From: CAZDRI01 sp964508055
GTDB taxonomy: Bacteria > Pseudomonadota > Gammaproteobacteria > PS1 > Pseudothioglobaceae
DNA: 23,527 nt
Direction: 5' to 3'
Assembly: GCA_964508055.1 (NCBI GenBank)
Contig: CAZDRI010000026.1
Coordinates: 1-23,527 of the forward strand
How positions within the stretch are numbered: the first letter of the stretch is position 1; the number at the start of each line of letters is the position of its first letter. Under the pieces are notes generated by a model. The model made no database searches. It worked only from the letters and a program-made list of their open reading frames with translations, and was not told the origin of the DNA. The position numbers and the translations under genes were made by a program. Shown here piece after piece: positions 18,074-23,527 of this stretch.

Positions 18074-18463
18074 CTATTTAAGTTCTACAGTTCCGCCAGC
18101 CTCTTCAATTTTTTTCTTAATCTTTTCAGCTTCTTCTTTAGTTAAACCTTCTTTTACTGGTGAAGGTACTCCTTCAACTAAATCTTTCGCTTCTTTAAGA
18201 CCAATGCTGGTGACTTCACGAACTACTTTAATTACAGCTACTTTTTTATCTCCAAAGCTTTTTAATACAACATCAAACTCTGTTTTTTCTTCTGCAGTTG
18301 CACCTCCACCTTCTGCAGCAACAGCCGCTGGTGCAGCTGCTACAGCAGCTGCTGAAACTCCGAACTTTTCTTCCATTTTAGAAACTAAGTCAACAACATC
18401 CATAACAGACATTCCTGCTATTGCTTCTAAAATATCATCATTTGATAATTTTGCTTTTACCAT
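18074..18463 (-). CDS. rplL: 50S ribosomal protein L7/L12
   Basis: The stalk protein that recruits translation factors, 129 residues (E. coli 121). Three parts are visible: the N-terminal dimerisation region (DILEAIAGMSVMDVVDLV), an Ala/Gly/Val-rich hinge around residues 38-57, and the globular factor-binding domain with EFDVVLKSFGDKKVAVIKVVRE and GLKEAKDLVEG. AAGGAG precedes the ATG. It follows rplJ by 23 nt and precedes rpoB across a gap with a hairpin. Confidence 0.97.
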   Translation of the reverse strand: MVKAKLSNDDILEAIAGMSVMDVVDLVSKMEEKFGVSAAAVAAAPAAVAAEGGGATAEEKTEFDVVLKSFGDKKVAVIKVVREVTSIGLKEAKDLVEGVPSPVKEGLTKEEAEKIKKKIEEAGGTVELK

Positions 18464-18486
18464 ATCAATATCTCCTTAAAATTTTA

Positions 18487-19008
18487 TTATTGTTTTTGAT
18501 CACGAACAGCTGCAACTACACGAGTAGTCTTAGCTGGAAATTCGTTAAATGTTCTTACAAGTTTTTCAACTGGAGCTAGCATTAAAGCCATAGCTAAACT
18601 AATTGCTTCATCTTTAGTTGGTAATTTAGCAATTTTATCTAACTCACTTGCACTTACAAAATTACCTGATACCGCTAAACCAGTAACAACAAATGCCTTG
18701 TTGTCTTTTACAAATTTCTTAAATGTTCTTGCAACAGCACCTGGATCATCTTTAGAAAAACCTAAAACCACCTGTCCTGTAAGCGCAGAAATTATACATT
18801 CAAAATCTGTATTCTCAACAGCTCTTTTAGCAAGAGTATTTTTTACTACTTTTAAAAACACATTTGATTCTAGAGCAGCCTTTCTTAACTGTGTCATTTG
18901 ATATACATCTAACCCACTATATTCAGCAATACCAGCAGAAATTGAGTTCTTTGCAACTTCACTCATTTCCTTGACAACTGCCTTTTTAGCTTCAAAACTG
19001 AGAGCCAT
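18487..19008 (-). CDS. rplJ: 50S ribosomal protein L10
   Basis: L10 anchors L7/L12 dimers to the ribosome at the base of the stalk. It has 173 residues (E. coli 165). The start MALSFEAKKAVV, the stretch ISAGIAEYSGLDVYQMTQLRK and FLKVVKNTLAKRA match the family, and the C-terminal helix that binds L12 follows. AGGAGA lies just before the ATG. In bacteria L10-(L12)4 represses its own operon by binding the rplJ leader; a 179-nt structured leader precedes this gene. Confidence 0.97.
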   Translation of the reverse strand: MALSFEAKKAVVKEMSEVAKNSISAGIAEYSGLDVYQMTQLRKAALESNVFLKVVKNTLAKRAVENTDFECIISALTGQVVLGFSKDDPGAVARTFKKFVKDNKAFVVTGLAVSGNFVSASELDKIAKLPTKDEAISLAMALMLAPVEKLVRTFNEFPAKTTRVVAAVRDQKQ

Positions 19009-19187
19009 ATATTATCTCCTATTTATTAAAAACAGCATTTATATAAAATGCCGACCACATTGAGTGTCTAAACACTCTCTACATAGGCAAACTTTCGTTT
19101 ACTAAACTTTCGCACCTATGGTCTTTGAGACTAGACAGTTTTACGCTGTAGCCCAAAGTTTTTTTGTCATAAAATATGACTAATTTT
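19009..19187 (-). promoter_or_regulatory. rplJ 5' leader (L10-type autoregulatory leader)
   Basis: The 179-nt rplA-rplJ gap is the longest inside the ribosomal block and is rich in inverted repeats in the minus-strand RNA: a long-range stem CATAGG/CCTATG (19115-19120 with 19082-19087) enclosing a GAAAGTTT duplication, a GAGTGT/ACACTC hairpin (19062-19077), and an AT-rich hairpin (19033-19053) near the rplJ ribosome binding site. This fits the known location and general form of the L10 leader that binds L10-(L12)4. I did not test it against a covariance model, and I saw no convincing promoter in it. Confidence 0.55.
19028..19053 (-). terminator. Terminator-like hairpin in the rplJ leader
   Basis: In minus-strand RNA an eight-pair stem with one G.U (19033-19053) is followed directly by five U (19028-19032), about 20 nt before the rplJ ATG. 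It is AT-rich and weak, so at most a partial attenuator. It may instead hold the rplJ ribosome binding site in a regulated structure. Confidence 0.3.
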
Positions 19188-19883
19188 TTAAATATCAACA
19201 CTTGATAAATCAATTGCTAAACCAGGACCCATAGTTGATGATAAAGATATTTTTTTAAAATAAATGCCTTTAGCTCCATTTGGTTTTGCCTTTTTCAAAG
19301 TTGATAATAATGTATTAATATTTTCTTTTAATGCTGATACTTCAAAATCTACTTTACCAATACTAGCGTGCACAATGCCTCCTTTATCGGCACGATAACG
19401 AACTTGCCCAGCTTTAGCATTTTTTACCGCTTGTTCAATATCTGTAGTTACAGTTCCTGTTTTTGGATTAGGCATAAGCCCTCTTGGTCCTAAAATCTGA
19501 CCTAATTTCCCAACAACTGCCATAGCATCTGGTGAGGCTATTACCACATCATAATTTAAATCACCATCTTGTATTGTCTTCATTAAATCGTCCATTCCAA
19601 CAGAATCAGCCCCAGCTTTTTTAGCCTTATCAATATTATCTCCTTGAGTAAATACTGCAACCCTTACATCTTTACCTATTCCATTTGGTAAAACTACTGC
19701 TCCTCTTACACTTTGGTCTGATTTTTTAATATCAATACCTAAATTAACACTAATATCCATTGATTCTTTAAACTTAGCAGCTTTTAATTCTTTTAATAAA
19801 CCTATAGCTTCATCTACAGGATAAAACTTATTAGCTTCTACTTTTTCTCTTATTAATTTTTGTTTTTTTGTTAATTTAGTCAT
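19188..19883 (-). CDS. rplA: 50S ribosomal protein L1
   Basis: L1 forms the mobile L1 stalk at the ribosomal E site and in E. coli represses its own rplK-rplA mRNA. I chose the ATG at 19883 (231 residues) over a GTG one codon upstream: the ATG gives MTKLTKKQ, matching E. coli MAKLTKR, and has AGGGG six nt upstream. Motifs include VRVAVFTQG, NFDVVIASPDAM-like NYDVVIASPDAM, and LGPRGLMPNPKTGTVT. It overlaps the rplK stop by 8 nt, so the pair is translationally coupled. Confidence 0.97.
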   Translation of the reverse strand: MTKLTKKQKLIREKVEANKFYPVDEAIGLLKELKAAKFKESMDISVNLGIDIKKSDQSVRGAVVLPNGIGKDVRVAVFTQGDNIDKAKKAGADSVGMDDLMKTIQDGDLNYDVVIASPDAMAVVGKLGQILGPRGLMPNPKTGTVTTDIEQAVKNAKAGQVRYRADKGGIVHASIGKVDFEVSALKENINTLLSTLKKAKPNGAKGIYFKKISLSSTMGPGLAIDLSSVDI

Positions 19884-20316
19884 CACTTACCCCTTTAACA
19901 GTCAAACCCATAGAACGCGCTGTTCCAGCAATACTTTTTACAGCTGCATCAATATCATTGGCATTTAAATCTTGCATTTTAGTTTTAGCAATTTCTTCTA
20001 ATTGTTTGCGAGTTACCTTTCCAACTTTAGTTACATTTGATTGAGGACTTCCTTTTTGAACACCTGTGGCTTTTTTAAGTAACATTGATGCTGGTGGAGT
20101 TTTAGTAATAAAAGTAAAACTTCTGTCATTATAAACAGTAATAATTACTGGCACTGGCATACCTTTTTCAATATTTTGGGTTTGAGCATTAAATGTTTTA
20201 CAAAAATCAATTATATTCACACCATGTTGACCTAAAGCTGGTCCTACTGGTGGTGATGGATTTGCCTCGCCTGCTTTAACTTGTAATTTAATATACGATA
20301 AAATCTTTTTTGCCAT
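19876..20316 (-). CDS. rplK: 50S ribosomal protein L11
   Basis: L11 binds 23S rRNA at the GTPase-associated centre and is needed for RelA activation. It has 146 residues (E. coli 142). The N-terminal Pro-rich segment KAGEANPSPPVGPALGQHGV, the SFTFITKTPPAS stretch and the C-terminal rRNA-binding part ending SMGLTVKG are diagnostic. GAGGAG precedes the ATG. It lies 47 nt downstream of nusG. Confidence 0.98.
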   Translation of the reverse strand: MAKKILSYIKLQVKAGEANPSPPVGPALGQHGVNIIDFCKTFNAQTQNIEKGMPVPVIITVYNDRSFTFITKTPPASMLLKKATGVQKGSPQSNVTKVGKVTRKQLEEIAKTKMQDLNANDIDAAVKSIAGTARSMGLTVKGVSDD

Positions 20317-20363
20317 TTTTACTCCTCTTGGGTATTAGCGCCTTTTTAAAGCTCCCCTAAAAA

Positions 20364-20897
20364 TTATACTTTTTCTACCTGACTAAACTCTAATGCTACA
20401 GGTGTAGAACGACCAAAAATTAAAACAGATACTTTTAATACATTTTTTTCGTAATCAACTTCTTCAACTATGCCATTAAAATCTTTGAAAGGACCATCTA
20501 TAACTAAAATTTCCTCTCCAACTTGATACATTATTTTCGGTTTTGGCTTATCTACGCCTTCTTTTACACTAGCAAAAATTTTGTCTGCTTCTTTTTGACT
20601 TATTGGCACTGGCTTATTTGAACTACCTCCAATAAATCCCATAACATGATTTAAGTTTTTTACTAATAACCAAGTTTTATCATTTAACTCCATATTTATT
20701 AAAATATATCCTGGAAAAAACTTTCTATCAGTGTTGCGCTTTTTACCTTCCTTTACTTCAACTACACTTTCAGTAGGAATAAGTATTTCGCCAAACTTAT
20801 CTTCTACACCTTCACGCTTTACAGTCTCTTCAATAGCTAATTTAACCTTAGCTTCATAGCCACTCATAGCATGAATAACAAACCATTTTTTAGCCAT
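20364..20897 (-). CDS. nusG: Transcription termination/antitermination factor NusG
   Basis: NusG binds RNA polymerase, suppresses pausing, and links it to Rho or to ribosomal protein S10. It has 177 residues (E. coli 181). The N-terminal NGN domain starts KKWFVIHAMSGYEAKV and includes RKFFPGYILI; the C-terminal KOW domain holds VIDGPFKDFNGIVEEVD and ends GRSTPVALEFSQVEKV. It starts 9 nt after secE, the classic secE-nusG pair. Confidence 0.98.
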   Translation of the reverse strand: MAKKWFVIHAMSGYEAKVKLAIEETVKREGVEDKFGEILIPTESVVEVKEGKKRNTDRKFFPGYILINMELNDKTWLLVKNLNHVMGFIGGSSNKPVPISQKEADKIFASVKEGVDKPKPKIMYQVGEEILVIDGPFKDFNGIVEEVDYEKNVLKVSVLIFGRSTPVALEFSQVEKV

Positions 20898-20906
20898 TTA
20901 TATCCT

Positions 20907-21275
20907 TTAAATTGTTAAAAACTTTAAAACCCAGGTTAAAAACATATCTACTAACCATAAAAATATACCAACTATAATTACTGCAACAATTATCAGCAGT
21001 GTTGTTCTTAATGTTTCTTGTTTAGTAGGCCAAACAACTTTTAATATTTCTATTTTTGTTTCTTTAATAAAAAATGTAATTTTATTGCCATAACTTGATA
21101 AAAATAATAACCCTACAGAAATGCCTATACCAGCCAACATAATAATAACTTTCATTAAAGTATTAAATTGGTCTAAATAATAAAAAGATGCTATTGAAGT
21201 AATAACACCAAATATAGCTAATATCAACCAAACGGAATCTCTTTGCTTTACTTGACTTTCTATATTCTTACTCAC
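20907..21275 (-). CDS. secE: Preprotein translocase subunit SecE
   Basis: SecE is the small essential subunit of the SecYEG channel in the inner membrane. At 122 residues with three predicted membrane spans (roughly 16-31, 40-60, 90-115) it is the long, E. coli-like form rather than the single-span form. The conserved amphipathic segment before the last span is visible (ETKIEILKVVWPTKQET). Its ribosome binding site AAAGGA lies between the tRNA-Trp 3' end and the ATG, a gap of only 16 nt, so its mRNA probably comes from processing of the tuf-tRNA-secE transcript. Confidence 0.96.
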   Translation of the reverse strand: MSKNIESQVKQRDSVWLILAIFGVITSIASFYYLDQFNTLMKVIIMLAGIGISVGLLFLSSYGNKITFFIKETKIEILKVVWPTKQETLRTTLLIIVAVIIVGIFLWLVDMFLTWVLKFLTI

Positions 21276-21291
21276 ATTAAATCCTTTTAAA

Positions 21292-21367
21292 TGGCAGGCA
21301 AGGAGGGACTCGAACCCCCAACCGACGGTTTTGGAGACCGCTACTCTACCAATTGAGCCACTTGCCT
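21292..21367 (-). tRNA. tRNA-Trp (CCA anticodon)
   Basis: A 76-nt cloverleaf with seven-pair acceptor stem AGGCAAG/CTTGCCT, discriminator G and encoded CCA. The anticodon loop CTCCAAA gives CCA, reading UGG. The T-loop is TTCGAGT and contains one of only three TCGA tetramers in the window. It lies between tuf and secE, as in E. coli. Confidence 0.98.
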
Positions 21368-21403
21368 ATAACCAAAAGCTAACTAAATATAAAACTAATA
21401 GTA

Positions 21404-22594
21404 TTACTCTACAATTTTGCTTACCACTCCAGCACCTACTGTCCTACCGCCTTCACGAATAGCAAAGCGTAGTCCTTCTTCCATAGCAATTGGAGCTAGT
21501 AAAGTAACATTCATTTTAATATTATCACCAGGCATTACCATCTCTACATCTTTTGGTAGCTCAACAGCACCAGTTACATCAGTGGTTCTGAAGTAAAACT
21601 GTGGTCTATAATTAGTGAAAAATGGAGTATGCCTACCTCCTTCTTCTTTGCTTAAAATATATACTTCTGCTTCAAACTTAGTGTGTGGATTTATAGTTTT
21701 TGGCTTAGCTAATACTTGACCTCTTTCTACCTCTTCTCTCTTAGTCCCTCTAAGTAGCACACCAACATTATCTCCAGCTTGTCCTGAATCTAATAATTTA
21801 CGGAACATTTCTACACCAGTACATGTGGTAGTTTGAGTTTCTTTTATTCCAACAATTTCAATAGTATCATTAACATTAACAACACCTCTTTCTATACGAC
21901 CTGTTACTACTGTGCCACGACCAGATATAGAAAATACATCTTCAATAGGCATCAAAAATGGCTTATCTGTATCTCTTTCAGGGGTTGGGATATAATTATC
22001 TAACTCTTCAACAAGTTTCTTAATTGAAGGGATACCAATATCTGAAGTGTCCCCTTCTAATGCTTTTAGTGCTGAACCATAAACAATAGGAGTATCCTCA
22101 CCAGGAAATTCATAATTAGTTAGTAATTCTCTAATCTCCATTTCAACTAACTCTACTAACTCTTTATCATCAACTTGGTCAGCTTTATTCATATAAACAA
22201 CAATATAAGGCACACCTACTTGTCTTGATAATAAAATGTGCTCACGAGTTTGAGGCATAGGACCATCAGCTGCAGATACCACTAAAATAGCCCCATCCAT
22301 TTGTGCAGCACCAGTAATCATGTTTTTAATATAATCTGCATGACCTGGACAATCAACATGAGCATAATGTCTTAAATCAGATTCATACTCTACATGAGCA
22401 GTAGCAATTGTAATACCTCTTTCTCTTTCTTCAGGTGCATTATCAATATCAGCATATTCTTTAAATTCACCGCCTTGTGCTTCTGCCATTACTTTTGTTA
22501 AAGCTGCTGTTAATGTAGTTTTACCATGATCAACATGCCCTATAGTTCCTACATTTACATGCGGCTTGTCTCTTTGAAATGTTTCTTTTGCCAT
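21404..22594 (-). CDS. tuf: Elongation factor Tu
   Basis: EF-Tu delivers aminoacyl-tRNA to the ribosome with GTP. It has 396 residues. The G-domain motifs are GHVDHGKTTL (P-loop, near residues 18-27), RGITIATAHVEYE, DCPGHADYIKNMITGAAQMDGAILVVSAADG split over 81-111, and MNKADQ. Domains II and III follow with GRGTVVTGRIERG and the C-terminal GGRTVGAGVVSKI. TAGGAG precedes the ATG. The position between tRNA-Thr and tRNA-Trp equals tufB in E. coli; whether a second tuf copy exists cannot be seen. Confidence 0.99.
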   Translation of the reverse strand: MAKETFQRDKPHVNVGTIGHVDHGKTTLTAALTKVMAEAQGGEFKEYADIDNAPEERERGITIATAHVEYESDLRHYAHVDCPGHADYIKNMITGAAQMDGAILVVSAADGPMPQTREHILLSRQVGVPYIVVYMNKADQVDDKELVELVEMEIRELLTNYEFPGEDTPIVYGSALKALEGDTSDIGIPSIKKLVEELDNYIPTPERDTDKPFLMPIEDVFSISGRGTVVTGRIERGVVNVNDTIEIVGIKETQTTTCTGVEMFRKLLDSGQAGDNVGVLLRGTKREEVERGQVLAKPKTINPHTKFEAEVYILSKEEGGRHTPFFTNYRPQFYFRTTDVTGAVELPKDVEMVMPGDNIKMNVTLLAPIAMEEGLRFAIREGGRTVGAGVVSKIVE

Positions 22595-22653
22595 AATTTT
22601 CTCCTAATACCAAACTTTTTAAAAATAAATACCTAAAAACCTAAACCTATAAG

Positions 22654-22729
<76 letters not shown>

Positions 22730-22745
22730 ACAACCTATCCATCGC

Positions 22746-22819
22746 TGGAGCGGGTGATGGGAATCGAACCCACCTCTTTGGCTTGGAAGGCCAAGGTAAT
22801 ACCAATATACGACACCCGC
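22746..22819 (-). tRNA. tRNA-Gly (TCC anticodon)
   Basis: A 74-nt cloverleaf with acceptor stem GCGGGTG/CACCCGC and encoded CCA. The anticodon loop CTTCCAA gives TCC. The T-loop TTCGATT contains a TCGA. It equals glyT in the E. coli tyrU-glyT-thrT-tufB operon. Confidence 0.98.
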
Positions 22820-22831
22820 AAAATCCTGCTT

Positions 22832-22916
22832 TGGTGGAGGAGGAAGGATTTGAACCTTCGAAGGCATAGCCGTCAGATTTACAGTCTGATCCCTTTGACC
22901 ACTCGGGAACCCCTCC
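22832..22916 (-). tRNA. tRNA-Tyr (GTA anticodon)
   Basis: An 85-nt class II tRNA with long variable arm, acceptor stem beginning GGAGGGG and encoded CCA. The anticodon loop CTGTAAA gives GTA. A TCGA lies at the variable-arm/T-stem junction (CCTTCGAAGG), while the T-loop itself is TTCAAAT. It is the first tRNA of the operon; the tRNA-Thr(TGT) that precedes it in E. coli is absent. Confidence 0.98.
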
Positions 22917-22933
22917 AAAAACGGTAACAGGAC

Positions 22934-22962
22934 ATTATCCCATAATAAAATTATTCAGTCAA
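22934..22962 (-). promoter_or_regulatory. Strong sigma-70 promoter of the tRNA-tuf-secE operon
   Basis: The minus strand reads TTGACT (22957-22962), a 17-nt spacer, then GATAAT (22934-22939). Each box is 5/6 of consensus at ideal spacing. Transcription should start about 7 nt further, near 22927, some 10 nt before the tRNA-Tyr 5' end. It is the best promoter in the window and sits where the operon promoter is expected. Confidence 0.85.
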
Positions 22963-23030
22963 GAAAATGTATGTGTCCAGTATAAGGTCTTGGTAATAAT
23001 CTGTAAAAGGCTTATGAGATGCTTTGGTTA

Positions 23031-23049
23031 TTCTGAACTTGGTTCAGAA
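23031..23049. repeat. REP-like palindrome, copy A
   Basis: TTCTGAAC-TTG-GTTCAGAA: eight-base arms with a 3-nt loop. The flanking bases GCTTTGGTTA before it and TCTC after it are shared in part with copies B and C. It ends a few bases past the GIY-YIG stop codon (23055-23057) and could act as a hairpin at the 3' end of that transcript. Confidence 0.85.
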
Positions 23050-23054
23050 TCTCT

Positions 23055-23345
23055 TTAAATAATATCATCATATAAATCTTTCCATTCTTTATTAAATTCT
23101 GTAATTAAATTTATTTTCCAATTTCTATGCCAATTTTTTAGTTGTTTTTCTCTTTCTATGGCAGTGGTAATATTATCTAATGACTCAAAATAAACCAATT
23201 TATTTAAGTTATACTTTTTAGTGAAACCATCAACTAATTTGTTTTTATGTTCATAAATTCTTTTAATTAAATTTGAAGTAACTCCTATGTACAAAGTAGT
23301 ATTATTCTTATTGGTTAATATGTAAACAAAGCCTTGTTTTGTCAT
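23055..23345 (-). CDS. Small GIY-YIG domain protein (putative endonuclease)
   Basis: A 96-residue stand-alone GIY-YIG domain. Visible catalytic pattern: VYIL at 7-10 (Tyr8), LYIGVT at 18-23 (Tyr19, Gly21), Arg29 and EH at 32-33, then AIEREKQLKNW with the metal-binding Glu64 and Asn71. This is the UPF0213/COG2827-type family, in which some members act on DNA; the substrate here is unknown. It is isolated: no neighbour on the right within the window, and REP-like palindromes on both sides in one orientation. No strong ribosome binding site or promoter is visible. It lies upstream of the tRNA-tuf operon promoter and is probably an accessory insertion. Confidence 0.86.
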   Translation of the reverse strand: MTKQGFVYILTNKNNTTLYIGVTSNLIKRIYEHKNKLVDGFTKKYNLNKLVYFESLDNITTAIEREKQLKNWHRNWKINLITEFNKEWKDLYDDII

Positions 23346-23392
23346 TTTTTAGATTATAAACTAATGTAAAGATGCTGAAAATGCTTTGGTCA

Positions 23393-23411
23393 CCCTGGAC
23401 TTGGTTCAGGG
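23393..23411. repeat. REP-like palindrome, copy B
   Basis: CCCTGGAC-TTG-GTTCAGGG in the same orientation as copies A and C, preceded by the shared ATGCTTTGGTCA. Relative to A and C, the outer two base pairs have changed from T-A to C-G on both arms, and one inner pair is G-T. The hairpin is therefore preserved while the sequence differs. Confidence 0.82.
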
Positions 23412-23436
23412 CAGCATGACATGGAATGTTTGGTCA

Positions 23437-23455
23437 TTCTGAACTTGGTTCAGAA
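23437..23455. repeat. REP-like palindrome, copy C
   Basis: TTCTGAAC-TTG-GTTCAGAA, identical to copy A in all 19 positions, preceded by GTTTGGTCA and followed by TCTATGA. It begins 25 nt after copy B ends. Confidence 0.85.
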
Positions 23456-23477
23456 TCTATGAAATACTTATAAGATA

Positions 23478-23492
23478 CTGAAATAAATTCAG
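23478..23492. repeat. Possible degenerate fourth palindrome copy
   Basis: CTGAA-ATAAA-TTCAG keeps the inner five-base arms and the five-base spacing of the other copies but not the central CTTGG. It is flanked by AGATACTG direct repeats. It could be a decayed copy or chance in AT-rich DNA. The remaining 3' part of the window (23493-23527) shows nothing else. Confidence 0.35.
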
Positions 23493-23527
23493 ATACTGTC
23501 TTAAAAATCAAGTAATTTTATTAATTT

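Noticed and set aside
19884..19886. GTG one codon upstream as the rplA start
   Set aside because: The ATG at 19881-19883 matches the E. coli L1 N-terminus and has better Shine-Dalgarno spacing.
23019..23492. CRISPR array in the right-hand repeat region
   Set aside because: Only three clear copies, unequal spacing (about 340 nt and 25 nt) and no cas genes; the copies are palindromes flanking a gene.

Overview
This is a low-GC (roughly 30% by eye) gammaproteobacterial chromosome segment made mostly of core genes, with two small accessory insertions. Two features place it in the Gammaproteobacteria: the block tRNA-Tyr, tRNA-Gly, tRNA-Thr, tuf, tRNA-Trp, secE, nusG, rplK, rplA, rplJ, rplL, rpoB, rpoC has the order of the E. 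coli tufB-rpoBC region, and the lpxK, Trm112-like, kdsB group matches E. coli lpxK-ycaR-kdsB. The low GC, tight packing and deduced proteins would fit the SUP05/Thioglobus sulfur-oxidiser or symbiont group. That assignment is an inference and was not tested.

Layout. Plus strand, 1-4412: lpxK (5' end outside the window), a 53-residue Trm112-family protein, kdsB and folD form a tight operon for lipid A, Kdo and one-carbon metabolism. It is followed by a two-gene type II restriction-modification module (beta-class DNA methyltransferase and a TaqI-like endonuclease, overlapping by ATGA) and a membrane-tethered glutaredoxin-like protein. Everything after that is on the minus strand. Reading in the direction of transcription from the right edge: a small GIY-YIG protein set among REP-like palindromic repeats; a consensus sigma-70 promoter; three tRNA genes, tuf and tRNA-Trp; the secE-nusG and ribosomal protein genes with an L10-type leader; rpoB and rpoC; then trpE, bioF, bioH and a DUF3413/sulfatase inner-membrane protein that converges on the glutaredoxin gene with a 28-nt overlap. 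No stretch longer than 300 bases lacks a gene.

Most notable points. (1) By hand I found TCGA only three times in 23.5 kb, all in tRNA genes (Trp and Gly T-loops, Tyr variable-arm/T-stem junction) and none in protein genes. This fits long exposure to the TaqI-like (TCGA-type) enzyme encoded here, although ACGT is also nearly absent. (2) The methyltransferase beside the TaqI-like nuclease is beta-class (DPPY first, FAGSG last), not the gamma-class type of M.TaqI, and it carries a Cys/His-rich insert. (3) The GIY-YIG gene lies between same-orientation copies of a 19-nt hairpin that show compensatory base changes, suggesting a small mobile or REP-like unit. (4) Hairpins downstream of rplL and rpoC pair fully only in the minus-strand RNA, through G.U wobbles. 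(5) rpoC starts at TTG. (6) The YejM/PbgA-like protein keeps a sulfatase-type active site.
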